A stretch of DNA of 64,000 nt. It comes from Maricaulis sp. (lineage in GTDB: Bacteria; Pseudomonadota; Alphaproteobacteria; Caulobacterales; Maricaulaceae). Each line of letters starts with the position of its first letter. Positions within the stretch are counted from its first letter, which is position 1. A program made the position numbers and the translations under genes. The notes beneath the pieces are model-generated. The model made no database searches. It saw nothing but the letters and a program-made list of their open reading frames with translations, and was not told the origin of the DNA. The stretch covers positions 1 through 64,000 of the forward strand of contig NZ_JASBRQ010000053.1 of NCBI RefSeq assembly GCF_030149425.1, in the 5' to 3' direction. This document shows positions 42,361 to 50,537 of this stretch, in pieces.

Positions 42361-43704
42361 ATGCCGGTCGAAATCCTGATGCCCGCGCTCTCGCCGACCA
42401 TGGAAGAGGGCACGCTTGCAAAGTGGAATATCAAGGAAGGCGACACCGTTGAAAGCGGTGACGTGATTGCCGAGATCGAGACCGACAAGGCGACGATGGA
42501 AGTCGAGGCGGTCGACGAGGGCAAGGTCGGCAAGATCCTCGTCGCCGAGGGGACGGAGGGCGTGAAGGTCAATGCGCTGATCGCGCTCCTGCTCGAAGAC
42601 GGCGAGGATGCCTCGGCGCTGGACGCTCCGGCACCCAAGGCGGACAGCAAGCCCGCCGCAAGCGCACCGGCTGCGAGCGAAAAGCCCGTCGCATCCGCGC
42701 CGAAAGCAGACGCCAAACCCGCGCAAAGCGCACCGAAATCGGACGCTGACCGGGTGTTGTCCTCACCCCTGGCGCGCCGGATCGCCGCCGATAACAAGCT
42801 CGATTTGTCCGCCCTGGAAGGCTCCGGCCCGCGCGGCCGCATTATCAAGCGTGACGTGGAAGCCGCACTCAGCGCACCGAAAGCCGCCCCGGCACCCGCA
42901 CCATCCGCACCGAAAGCCGCCCCGACGCCCGCAGCGAGCGCGCCGGCTGCCGCAGCCAGTGCTCCGGCCGACATGGGTGACGATCCCTTGGCAAAATTCG
43001 GTATTTCTTCAGACCGTTACCGCCTGATCAACGCCGACAATGTGACCAAGATCTCGGCCAAGCGTCTGACCGAAAGCTTCCGCGATATTCCGCATTTCCC
43101 GCTCAATATGGATCTGGAAATCGACGCGCTGATGGCCTTCCGCAAACAGGTCAATGAACGCGCCGCCGCGGATGGCGACAAGGTCTCGGTCAATGACATC
43201 CTGATCAAGGCCTCCGGACTGGCCCTGCGCAAGGTGCCCGAAGCCAATGCTTCCTGGGTCGGTGATGGCCGGATTGCCCGTCACAAGGTCGCCGACGTCT
43301 CCGTTGCAGTGGCCATTGAAGGTGGCCTGATCACCCCGATCGTGCGCGGCGCCGGCGGCAAGGGGCTGGTGCAAATTTCCCGTGATATGAAAGACTTGGC
43401 AGCCCGTGCCCGGGACCGCAAGCTGAAGCCGGAGGAGTTCCAGGGCGGATCCTTCTCGATCTCCAATCTCGGCATGTTCGGGATCAAAAGCTTCTCCTCC
43501 ATCATCAACCCGCCTCAGGGCATGATCCTGTCTGTCGGTGCGGGTGAGAAACGTCCGGTGGTCAAGGATGATGCGCTGGCCATCGCGACGGTGATGAGCG
43601 TCACCCTGACCTGTGATCACCGGGTGGTCGACGGCGCGACCGGTGCGCGCTGGCTGGCCGCGTTCAAGGGCTTTGTCGAAGACCCGATGACCATGCTGAT
43701 GTGA
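42361..43704 (+). CDS. pdhC: Pyruvate dehydrogenase E2 component (dihydrolipoamide acetyltransferase)
   Basis: Core of the pyruvate dehydrogenase complex, 447 aa. Lipoyl domain 1-~80 ([14 protein letters not shown]). Pro/Ala linker with repeated APK and SAP units (~85-125 and ~175-205). Peripheral-subunit-binding domain [37 protein letters not shown] (~138-174). Catalytic acetyltransferase domain ends with DHRVVDG (His420). GGAGC precedes the ATG. The lipoyl domain is nearly identical to that of pdhB. Regulated together with the complex only if the intervening serine hydrolase transcript reads through. Confidence 0.96.
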   Translation: MPVEILMPALSPTMEEGTLAKWNIKEGDTVESGDVIAEIETDKATMEVEAVDEGKVGKILVAEGTEGVKVNALIALLLEDGEDASALDAPAPKADSKPAASAPAASEKPVASAPKADAKPAQSAPKSDADRVLSSPLARRIAADNKLDLSALEGSGPRGRIIKRDVEAALSAPKAAPAPAPSAPKAAPTPAASAPAAAASAPADMGDDPLAKFGISSDRYRLINADNVTKISAKRLTESFRDIPHFPLNMDLEIDALMAFRKQVNERAAADGDKVSVNDILIKASGLALRKVPEANASWVGDGRIARHKVADVSVAVAIEGGLITPIVRGAGGKGLVQISRDMKDLAARARDRKLKPEEFQGGSFSISNLGMFGIKSFSSIINPPQGMILSVGAGEKRPVVKDDALAIATVMSVTLTCDHRVVDGATGARWLAAFKGFVEDPMTMLM

Positions 43705-43767
43705 TCACTCAGCCGGGCTTGTCCTCAGTGGCGGGTTTCACTCTATAGTGCACGAACGGAGGATGAG

Positions 43768-44139
43768 ATGACCGTCAAAACGATTTCCCTGGTGGAAAAA
43801 CACGCCCTGTTTTCCGAGCCTTGGTCACCCAAGCGTATCGCCACGGTTGATGATTACGAGATCAAGCTGGCCAAGGCGTCGGGGGCGTTTGACTGGCACA
43901 AGCATGATGAGGAAGACGAGCTTTTTGTCATCATCAAAGGCATCTTGCACATCGAAATCGAAGGCCAGGACACAATCGTGCTCGGGCCGGGTGAAATGTG
44001 CGTGATCCCGAAAGGTGTACGTCATCGCCCCGTGGCGGGCACGGAGGTGGTCGATCTCTTGTTGATGGAAAAACGCGGTGTGACCAATACCGGCGATAAC
44101 CCCGACAGCGATCTGACCCAGGTGATCGAGGACCTCTAG
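43768..44139 (+). CDS. Cupin domain protein
   Basis: 123 aa single cupin. Metal motif 1 is FDWHKHDEEDELFVIIKG, motif 2 is LGPGEMCVIPKGVRHRPVAG, with the His/Glu ligands visible. The gene has an excellent GGAGG ribosome site. Cupins of this size bind small molecules or act as isomerases or dioxygenases; the exact role is unknown. It lies between pdhC and the oppositely oriented dehalogenase. Confidence 0.85.
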   Translation: MTVKTISLVEKHALFSEPWSPKRIATVDDYEIKLAKASGAFDWHKHDEEDELFVIIKGILHIEIEGQDTIVLGPGEMCVIPKGVRHRPVAGTEVVDLLLMEKRGVTNTGDNPDSDLTQVIEDL

Positions 44140-44187
44140 CGGGCCGCCTGTAGCGATAAACGGCCCGCCCGAAGACTTCGGCGTTCG

Positions 44188-45093
44188 TCAAAGATTGAAA
44201 TGCTTCAGGGCATTACGGGCAATCTCTTCGCCCCACTCCTGGACGAAATGCCCGCCGTCGGCCACTTCCATGGGGTCCGGGCAATTGCGGATAAGCCGGC
44301 GCAGGGCCTGCATGGCCGGCGGACCAAGAACCGGGTCCTGCATGCCGATGGCCATGAAGCTCTCGCCGTTCCAGTCGTCTTTCCAGAACTTCGCTGCGGC
44401 AAGACCGGTATCGACCCCCTCCATGTCCGGATCCGTCTGAACCAGTGCTGGAAAGCGCCGCACCCCGGCCTTGTATTCCGGCCCGGGGAAGGGCGCGTCA
44501 TAGGCGGCAATCTCCGCCTCGGTCAGGATCGGGGTCGAACGTTTCATTAGCTCGCCGACATTGAAGTCGGGCGTGTTGGCGACATAGTCGCGCCAGGCAT
44601 TGAAACCCTCGCCGGCCGGACGGCCAGTGCCGATGGCGGTATTCATGACCAGCAGTCGGGTGAAGCGATCCGGATAGTCCATCGGCAGGGTCAGGCCGAG
44701 AAGACCACCCCAATCCTGGCAGACCAGGCAGACATCTTCGAGCTTCATCCGCTCGAGGAAGGCTTTGAGCATGTTGCGGTGGAAATGAAAGCTGTAGTCG
44801 GCATCGGCGACCGGTTTGTCGGAGCGGCCGAAACCGAAAAAGTCCGGCGCGACCACGCGGGCCCCGGCTTCGAGAAAGACCGGGATCATCTTGCGATAGA
44901 GGAAGGCCCAGCTCGGCTCGCCATGCAGGCACAGGAAGACAGGTGCACCGGATTTCGGTCCTTCATCGACATAATGCATGCGCATGCCCTCATAACCGGG
45001 CAGGTCGTCGATATAATTGGGTTCGTAGGGCCAGTCGGGCAGATCGGCAAACCGGTCATCCGGGGTGCGGACAATGTCGAGCGTCATGGTCAT
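44188..45093 (-). CDS. Haloalkane dehalogenase family alpha/beta hydrolase
   Basis: 301 aa. Oxyanion/halide motif LCLHGEPSWAFLYRKMIPVF (Trp following the GEPS), nucleophile Asp127 in VCQDWGGLLGL flanked by the halide-binding Trp, and His282 near the C-terminus in GGHFVQEWGEEIA. These are the hallmarks of subfamily I haloalkane dehalogenases, which hydrolyse carbon-halogen bonds of alkyl halides to alcohol and halide. GGGAGG precedes the ATG. Its placement between pdhC and lpdA, in reverse orientation, suggests insertion into the cluster. Natural substrate unknown, plausibly marine halogenated compounds. Confidence 0.87.
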   Translation of the reverse strand: MTMTLDIVRTPDDRFADLPDWPYEPNYIDDLPGYEGMRMHYVDEGPKSGAPVFLCLHGEPSWAFLYRKMIPVFLEAGARVVAPDFFGFGRSDKPVADADYSFHFHRNMLKAFLERMKLEDVCLVCQDWGGLLGLTLPMDYPDRFTRLLVMNTAIGTGRPAGEGFNAWRDYVANTPDFNVGELMKRSTPILTEAEIAAYDAPFPGPEYKAGVRRFPALVQTDPDMEGVDTGLAAAKFWKDDWNGESFMAIGMQDPVLGPPAMQALRRLIRNCPDPMEVADGGHFVQEWGEEIARNALKHFNL

Positions 45094-45349
45094 GGGAGCC
45101 TCCCTTTATCATTTGGCCAACACCCTAAGCGGCGGATCTGGGGGGAGACAAATATAATTGGTGATCCGGGCTCGCATCGCGGCTATGCGCCAATACCGAC
45201 CGGACCGATCCAGCCCGTTCTATCTATCACTCTGCATTCGAAACTAAATTCGAGATCTTCGCTTCCGGCGGCATTGATCAAGTGGTGCGGCACTGCTATC
45301 GAGCAATAAGAGTTAGCGCTATACTTCGTATGTAAAGAAAGGCTCCGGC
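45094..45349. other. Spacer between the dehalogenase gene and lpdA
   Basis: 256 nt holding both divergent promoters. A TTGATC...CTATCG-type pair (about 45274-45301) could serve lpdA, but I cannot rank it. AAAGAAAGGCTCCGGC just before lpdA supplies its ribosome site. No gene or strong hairpin seen. Confidence 0.4.
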
Positions 45350-46750
45350 ATGGCGGGTACCAGCTTCGACGTGATTATTATCGGCGGCGGTCCGGGTGGT
45401 TATGTGGCAGCCATTCGCGCAGCCCAGCTCGGTCTCAAGACGGCAGTTGTCGAGCGCGAGCATCTCGGCGGCATCTGCCTGAACTGGGGCTGTATCCCGA
45501 CCAAGGCGCTGTTGCGGACGTCGGAAGTCTATCACCTGATGCACAATGCCAAGGATTTCGGCCTGTCTGCAGAGAAGATCAGCTTCGACATTGAAGCGGT
45601 GGTCAAGCGCTCGCGCGGTGTGGCCGGCCGGCTGTCCGGCGGTGTTGCCATGCTGTTGAAGAAAAACAAGGTCACCGTGATCGACGGGGAGGCCAAGCTG
45701 GCCAAGACGGCAGGAACGCCGGACGTGCTGGTGGGCAAGGAACGCTATAAGGCCAAGCATGTCATCATCGCCACCGGTGCGCGGGCCCGCACCGTACCGG
45801 CTGCCGGGCTTGAGCCTGATGGCGACAAGATATGGACCTATAAAGAAGCGATGACGCCGAAGACCATGCCGAAATCGCTTCTGGTCATCGGCTCTGGCGC
45901 AATCGGGATCGAGTTTGCCAGCTTCTACAAAACCATGGGCGCGGATGTGACCGTGGTGGAGATGATGGATCGCGTCTTGCCGGTTGAAGACGCCGAGATT
46001 TCCAAGTTCGCAGCCAAGGCTTTCACCAAGCAGGGCATGAAGCTGATGACGTCGGCCCAGGTGGAAAAACTGGTCAAGGAAGCCGGCGGGGTCAAAGTCC
46101 ATGTCAAGGACGCCAAGGGCAAGGTCCAGGTCGTCGAAGTGGAGAAGGTCATCCTCGCCATCGGCATTCAGGGCAATACCGAAGGGCTTGGCCTGGAGGC
46201 TGTCGGAGTGAAAACCGACCGGGGCCATATCATCAATGATGGTTTCGGACGCACCAATGTGCCCGGCGTCTACGCGATCGGCGACGTAGCGGGTCCGCCC
46301 TGGCTGGCGCACAAGGCCAGCCATGAAGGCGTCGTCTGTGTCGAGAAGATCGCCGGTGAGGCGGTTCACCCGTTCGAGACAGGCAATATCCCGGGCTGTA
46401 CCTATTGCCACCCCCAGGTCGCCTCCGTCGGCCTGACCGAGGCCAAGGCCAAGGAAGCCGGTCATGAGGTCAAGGTCGGGCGGTTCTCCTTCGTCGGCAA
46501 TGGCAAGGCCATCGCACTTGGCGATGACCAGGGCCTGGTCAAAACCGTGTTTGACGCCAAGACCGGTGAATTGCTCGGGGCGCACATGGTCGGGGCCGAA
46601 GTGACCGAGATGATCCAGGGCTATGTCGTTGCGCGGCAGCTGGAGACGACGGAAGAGGACCTTATGCACACGGTCTTCCCGCACCCGACCCTGTCGGAAA
46701 TGATGCATGAGAGCGTGCTGGACGCCTATGGCAAGGTTATCCATATGTAA
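45350..46750 (+). CDS. lpdA: Dihydrolipoyl dehydrogenase (E3)
   Basis: FAD/NAD flavoprotein that reoxidises dihydrolipoamide, 466 aa. FAD motif DVIIIGGGPGGYVAAIRAAQ at the N-terminus and redox-active Cys43/Cys48 in GGICLNWGCIPTK. NAD motif LLVIGSGAIGIEFASFYKTMG, the second FAD motif VPGVYAIGDVA, and the interface catalytic His-Glu in HTVFPHPTLSEMMHES. It completes the pyruvate dehydrogenase set; lipA, often its neighbour, lies 16.4 kb further on. Confidence 0.96.
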   Translation: MAGTSFDVIIIGGGPGGYVAAIRAAQLGLKTAVVEREHLGGICLNWGCIPTKALLRTSEVYHLMHNAKDFGLSAEKISFDIEAVVKRSRGVAGRLSGGVAMLLKKNKVTVIDGEAKLAKTAGTPDVLVGKERYKAKHVIIATGARARTVPAAGLEPDGDKIWTYKEAMTPKTMPKSLLVIGSGAIGIEFASFYKTMGADVTVVEMMDRVLPVEDAEISKFAAKAFTKQGMKLMTSAQVEKLVKEAGGVKVHVKDAKGKVQVVEVEKVILAIGIQGNTEGLGLEAVGVKTDRGHIINDGFGRTNVPGVYAIGDVAGPPWLAHKASHEGVVCVEKIAGEAVHPFETGNIPGCTYCHPQVASVGLTEAKAKEAGHEVKVGRFSFVGNGKAIALGDDQGLVKTVFDAKTGELLGAHMVGAEVTEMIQGYVVARQLETTEEDLMHTVFPHPTLSEMMHESVLDAYGKVIHM

Positions 46751-46776
46751 GCCTGCAGTCTAAGCAGGACCAATTC

Positions 46777-46872
46777 ATGGATGACGCGGCCGGTCCCAGG
46801 CATATTTTCTTCGCTGCAGTGCTTGTGGGCGCTGTGCTGGCTTTGATGGCGGGTGCCTATAACCTCGGCTAA
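46777..46872 (+). CDS. Possible 31-aa single-membrane-span peptide
   Basis: Frame encoding MDDAAGPRHIFFAAVLVGAVLALMAGAYNLG, of which residues ~9-29 are a convincing membrane helix. It begins 26 nt after the lpdA stop on the same strand, so it could be the last gene of that transcript. No strong ribosome site is present (AGCAGGACCAATTC before the ATG) and the peptide is too short for family assignment. Homology across relatives would decide whether it is real. Confidence 0.4.
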   Translation: MDDAAGPRHIFFAAVLVGAVLALMAGAYNLG

Positions 46873-46967
46873 GCAATTGGAAAAGAACGCGCTTTGGCGG
46901 AGAAAGCGGCGGACGTAGCCGCTAGATCCGAGCGCTCGGAATAACCCTGCTCGCAAAGGGGGGAATT

Positions 46968-47015
46968 ATGCCGATACGTTCCCTGCATCCGATTCCCCGA
47001 GCGTGTGCATCATAA
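46968..47015 (+). CDS. Possible 15-codon leader peptide
   Basis: ATG at 46968 is preceded by an unusually strong AAAGGGGGGAATT ribosome site and opens a 15-codon frame (MPIRSLHPIPRACAS) that stops 38 nt before the lipoprotein gene at 47054. It could be a short regulatory leader or a decoy. Only the ribosome site and position support it. Confidence 0.25.
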   Translation: MPIRSLHPIPRACAS

Positions 47016-47053
47016 GCTCAAGATACGCGCATCAGGCGCATCGGGAGCGAAAA

Positions 47054-47719
47054 ATGCATAAGCTGATCTTGGTCGCCACGACCGCACTGGCCGTTTCGGC
47101 CTGTACCTATTCCCACCATGGTTCCGGCGATGATCGCTCGATCGAAGGCGCCGGCCTTGTGGCCTCGCGCAATGTCGATATCGCCGGCGATGCCGAGTTC
47201 GCGGGCATGATTGTGCGCGTCAATGGTGATGTCGGGCGTAACCTGTCCATGGCCGGGGCCACGGTGCGGTCCGATGCCAAGGTCGGCGGTGATCTGGAAG
47301 CGGCGGCCGCACGCTTGCGCTTTACCGGCGAAGTTGATGGGGATGCCGAGCTTGCCGGTGCCTCAATCGATATCGATGCGACCTTCCACAACAACGTCTC
47401 CATGGCCGGTGCCAAGATCGAACTGGACGGCCTTATCGAAGGCGAGCTCGAGATCTTCGGCCATAATGTCGAACTCAAGGGTGATGTCATGGGGCCGGTG
47501 GAGATGATCGGCGAGGGCGATGAAGGCAATGGCAGCCTGGTGCTCTCTGGCCGTTTCATGTCCGGCGGTACCTTCTGCGCCAGCGAGATCGAGATCAAGC
47601 GCAGCGCCGAGTTCAGCGGTGATTTCGTCTTCGCCGCTGATGCAGAGCCGGCCAATCTCCCGGCCAGTGCCGTGTTCGAAGCGCTGGACGGCCGCGAATG
47701 CGACCGTATCGATCTCTAA
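47054..47719 (+). CDS. Exported bactofilin-like beta-solenoid lipoprotein
   Basis: 221 aa. Signal peptide with lipobox VSAC (Cys at about residue 17), so probably a lipoprotein. The mature part is a series of short beta repeats with the recurrent pattern G-D-[AV]-x(4)-[AL]-x-G-A (DIAGDAEFAGMIVRVNGDVG, NLSMAGATVRSDAKVGGDLE, VDGDAELAGASIDIDATF and so on), the same period as the bactofilin/polymer-forming domain. The last ~40 residues are non-repetitive with two Cys (TFCASEIE and RECDRIDL). Bactofilins are normally cytoplasmic; this one is exported. Two similar genes follow at 49717 and 50538. Confidence 0.78.
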   Translation: MHKLILVATTALAVSACTYSHHGSGDDRSIEGAGLVASRNVDIAGDAEFAGMIVRVNGDVGRNLSMAGATVRSDAKVGGDLEAAAARLRFTGEVDGDAELAGASIDIDATFHNNVSMAGAKIELDGLIEGELEIFGHNVELKGDVMGPVEMIGEGDEGNGSLVLSGRFMSGGTFCASEIEIKRSAEFSGDFVFAADAEPANLPASAVFEALDGRECDRIDL

Positions 47720-47737
47720 TCGGCCGAGATCAGGAAC

Positions 47738-47772
47738 AAAAAAGGCCCGGCGCAAACCGCCGGGCCTTTCTC
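47738..47772. terminator. Bidirectional terminator between lipoprotein and acyl-CoA synthetase genes
   Basis: GGCCCGGCG, loop CAAAC, CGCCGGGCC, with AAAAAA on the left and TTT on the right. Nine-bp GC stem with a T-run on each strand, placed between two convergent genes. Confidence 0.9.
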
Positions 47773-47787
47773 GTTTTAGGCTTGGAA

Positions 47788-49449
47788 TTACTGGGCAGGT
47801 TCCGGCTGAGCCGGCGCGGCTGGCGCCGCCATGGCTTCCTCTGCGGTGCGCTGAACCCGTCCATAATCGGTTTTGCCGGTGCCGAGCACCGGGACCTCAT
47901 CGACAACGATGATTTTCTTCGGGATCGCCAGCTCGGTGACGCCATGGTTCTTGGCGAAAGACACGAGGCTGGCCCGGTCAGCGTCTTTCTGTGTGGTCAA
48001 CAAAATGATCTGCTCGCCCTTGCGCTTGTCTGGCAGAGCCGCTGCCGCATGCATGCTGTCCGGCCAGAGCGAGTTGGCGCAGTTTTCAACCACAGCCAAT
48101 GAGACCATTTCCCCGCCCAGCTTGGCGAAGCGTTTGACGCGGCCACGGATCCGCAGGAAGCCATCCTTGTCGATGCTGACGATATCACCCGTGTCGTGCC
48201 AGCCTTCCATCGGCGCTTCCAGCACCAGAGGGGCGGACGGGCGGATATAGCCCTTCATGATGTTGGGTCCGCGGATGTGAAGCTGACCGCCATCATCAAT
48301 ACCGTTGACGCTGACCAGCTTGGCCTGGCAGCCCGGAAGCAGCTGGCCGACCGTACCCGGCTTGTTATTCTCCGGCTGATTGACCGCAAGAACAGGAGCC
48401 GCCTCGGTCAGCCCGTAGCCTTCGACAATCTCAAGACTGAAATTGCGCTTCAGCGCGGTTCGCGTTTCGTCTTTCACGCGCTCAGCGCCACAGACCGCCA
48501 TGCGCAGGGATTTGAGATCTTCCTGATCCGCGGCGCGGGCGTACTGATTGATGAAGGTGTCCGTAGCAAACAGGATAGTGGAACCCGTTTCCGCGACACG
48601 CTTGACGATCGTCTTCGCCTGCAGCGGGGTTGGATGACAAACCGCCGGTATGCCCAGATTAAGCGGCAGCAGGACGCCGCCTGTCAGGCCAAAACAGTGG
48701 AAGGTCGGCATCGGGTTGAAAACCACGTCATCCGGGAAGAGCTGGATATGGTCCCGGACCTGTTCGACATTGGCGAGCAGGTTGGCATGGGACAGCACAA
48801 CGCCTTTCGGCTCGCCTTCGGTGCCCGATGTGAAAAGATAGACTGCGGCGTCATCCGGGGATGGCCAGGCACGGACCGCCCAGGGTGCGACCATGCCGAT
48901 GGCAGCCGCCACCTTGTCCATCGTCGACAGATTCTCGCGCACATCCTCCAGGTAGATCATCTCATGATCGCGCGCGAGCTCGGCTTCCAGGTCGTGTAGC
49001 TCACCCAGCTCGATGAAACGACGAGCGGTCACAATGCGTTTGCACTGGCTTGCTTTACAGGCCGATTTCAATGCCCGGTCACCGGCGGTGAAGTTCAACA
49101 TGGCCGGGACGCGGCCATATGCCGAGATCGCGAAGAAGGAGATGATGGCGCCAACGCCCGTCGGCAGCAGGATGGCTACCGCTTCGCCGGGTTCCGTCCC
49201 TGCTTTCAGGGCGTGGCCGAGCGCATAGGATGCTTTGACCAGGTCATTATAGCTGAGCTCGCGGCCATCAGCGTCGATCGCGGCGATCTTCTTGCCGCCA
49301 TATCGGCCCTTTGAATGCAGCAATGCCTGAAAGACTGATTTACGAATCCGTCCTTCGTTAAAGTTCGCGCCGGTATAGATGGTATCGGCGAGGCCGGCCG
49401 GTTCCGGAGCAGTTTCCGGTGCCGGATCGGCGGCTGTTTGATCAGCCAT
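47788..49449 (-). CDS. AMP-dependent acyl-CoA/acyl-ACP synthetase
   Basis: 553 aa of the ANL superfamily. The phosphate-binding loop is VYLFTSGTEGEPKGVVLSHAN, followed by VEGYGLTEAAPVL, the core WHDTGDIVSIDKDGFLRIRGRVKRFAKLGGEMVSL, and a C-terminal TGKTDYGRVQR with the catalytic Lys. The KLGGEMVS hinge is that of acyl-ACP synthetase/2-acylglycerophosphoethanolamine acyltransferase (Aas-like) proteins rather than acetyl-CoA synthetase. Residues 1-25 are Ala/Pro/Glu rich and not conserved. GGAGGAC precedes the ATG. It may recycle fatty acids from lysophospholipid or lipoprotein turnover. Confidence 0.85.
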   Translation of the reverse strand: MADQTAADPAPETAPEPAGLADTIYTGANFNEGRIRKSVFQALLHSKGRYGGKKIAAIDADGRELSYNDLVKASYALGHALKAGTEPGEAVAILLPTGVGAIISFFAISAYGRVPAMLNFTAGDRALKSACKASQCKRIVTARRFIELGELHDLEAELARDHEMIYLEDVRENLSTMDKVAAAIGMVAPWAVRAWPSPDDAAVYLFTSGTEGEPKGVVLSHANLLANVEQVRDHIQLFPDDVVFNPMPTFHCFGLTGGVLLPLNLGIPAVCHPTPLQAKTIVKRVAETGSTILFATDTFINQYARAADQEDLKSLRMAVCGAERVKDETRTALKRNFSLEIVEGYGLTEAAPVLAVNQPENNKPGTVGQLLPGCQAKLVSVNGIDDGGQLHIRGPNIMKGYIRPSAPLVLEAPMEGWHDTGDIVSIDKDGFLRIRGRVKRFAKLGGEMVSLAVVENCANSLWPDSMHAAAALPDKRKGEQIILLTTQKDADRASLVSFAKNHGVTELAIPKKIIVVDEVPVLGTGKTDYGRVQRTAEEAMAAPAAPAQPEPAQ

Positions 49450-49591
49450 ATATGTCCTCCCACTTGCGCCGATTCGTTGTGGCGCATTGTTTTTCTGCCG
49501 TGGATATTACTCCGCCGGGGCGGGTAGGGAAGTCCTGATACCATTCGCAAGGCGCTGTATCCGCGCGCGATTTCTCGTAAAACAAGAATAA

Positions 49592-49642
49592 TTTATCGAT
49601 AAACAAAAAATCGCTTGATATCGTTTTTCGATAATGTATGGT
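49592..49642 (+). promoter_or_regulatory. AT-rich promoter with TATCGATA-type operator dyads
   Basis: A perfect 12-bp palindrome TTTATCGATAAA (49592-49603) lies upstream of a second dyad TATCG-TTTTT-CGATA (49619-49633). TTGATA (49615-49620) and TATGGT (49637-49642), 16 nt apart, can serve as -35 and -10, so the second dyad sits between the promoter elements. The local AT content contrasts sharply with the rest of the window. It would drive the lipoprotein and membrane bactofilin-like genes at 49717 and 50538. Confidence 0.55.
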
Positions 49643-49716
49643 CCGCATGAACGCTGGGGAGCGTCATAGACCTTGCCGCAAGGGTTGCGGGCGGGGCTGA
49701 TACGGGAGTTTGGGAC

Positions 49717-50484
49717 ATGCGCAAGGCATGGCTTCTGGCAGGCGTCATGACGGCGTCGCTGGCAACATCGGGCTGCGTTGTCGTGGTTGGCGATGATGGT
49801 GACGGCAAGAGCTGGTCTAACCACAGTTACAGCGAAGGATTTCAGGTCCTTGACCGCAATGGCGACTACAGCCGGATCGGTGGGGACATCAATCTTCGCG
49901 GTCGTATCGGCGGCGATCTCAGCCTGATCAGCGGCGATGTTGACGCCGACGAGCTCGAGGTTGGCGGCGATGTCTCTATCGCGGCGGGTGATGTTGATTT
50001 CACCGGCTCAGTCGATGGCGAAGTTTCCATCGCAGGCGGTGATGTGAACTGGCTTGGCTCTGCGGGTGGTGAATTTGCCATCGCGGCCGGTGAGTTGACC
50101 GTTCGCGGTGATATCGGTGGCGAAGCGGCGATGGCCGCAGCCAATATGCATCTCGACGCGGATTTTGCCGACGAGGTCGTTGCCCAGGCGGACGAAATGC
50201 TGGTCGAGGGCCGCATTGCCGGTCCGGTCCGCTTGGTTGCAGCTGACGAAATTCGACGCCGCCGGATGGATGATCCCGATCATGGCCTGATCGAAATTGC
50301 CGCGGATCTTCAGCGCGGCGGTGAGATTTGTGCCCGGACTGTCGTCTTCGAACCGGGTGCGCGACTTGGCGACACGCTGCAGGTCTGGGCGGAAACCGAA
50401 CCGACTTTGCCGTCGAGCATTGATAGCCGTCTGGTCGATTTCGAATATCGCGACGACCGCGACTGCGACACCATTCTCGACTAG
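49717..50484 (+). CDS. Exported bactofilin-like beta-solenoid lipoprotein
   Basis: 255 aa. Signal sequence ends ATSGC at residue ~20, a lipobox-like site lacking the usual Leu at -3. Then come about ten short beta repeats of the type GGDVSIAAGDVDFTGSVDGE, GEFAIAAGELTVRGDIGGE, with alternating GDV/AAG turns, predicting an all-beta solenoid. C-terminal ~60 residues are non-repetitive, with a Cys pair (GEICAR, DRDCDTILD) shared with the protein at 47054. Likely periplasmic and membrane-attached. First gene of a unit with 50538. Confidence 0.78.
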   Translation: MRKAWLLAGVMTASLATSGCVVVVGDDGDGKSWSNHSYSEGFQVLDRNGDYSRIGGDINLRGRIGGDLSLISGDVDADELEVGGDVSIAAGDVDFTGSVDGEVSIAGGDVNWLGSAGGEFAIAAGELTVRGDIGGEAAMAAANMHLDADFADEVVAQADEMLVEGRIAGPVRLVAADEIRRRRMDDPDHGLIEIAADLQRGGEICARTVVFEPGARLGDTLQVWAETEPTLPSSIDSRLVDFEYRDDRDCDTILD

Positions 50485-50537
50485 TCGATATCCACAATAA
50501 GGAACCTGACCGCCGGGGGGCGCAGGGAGTAAAAATC

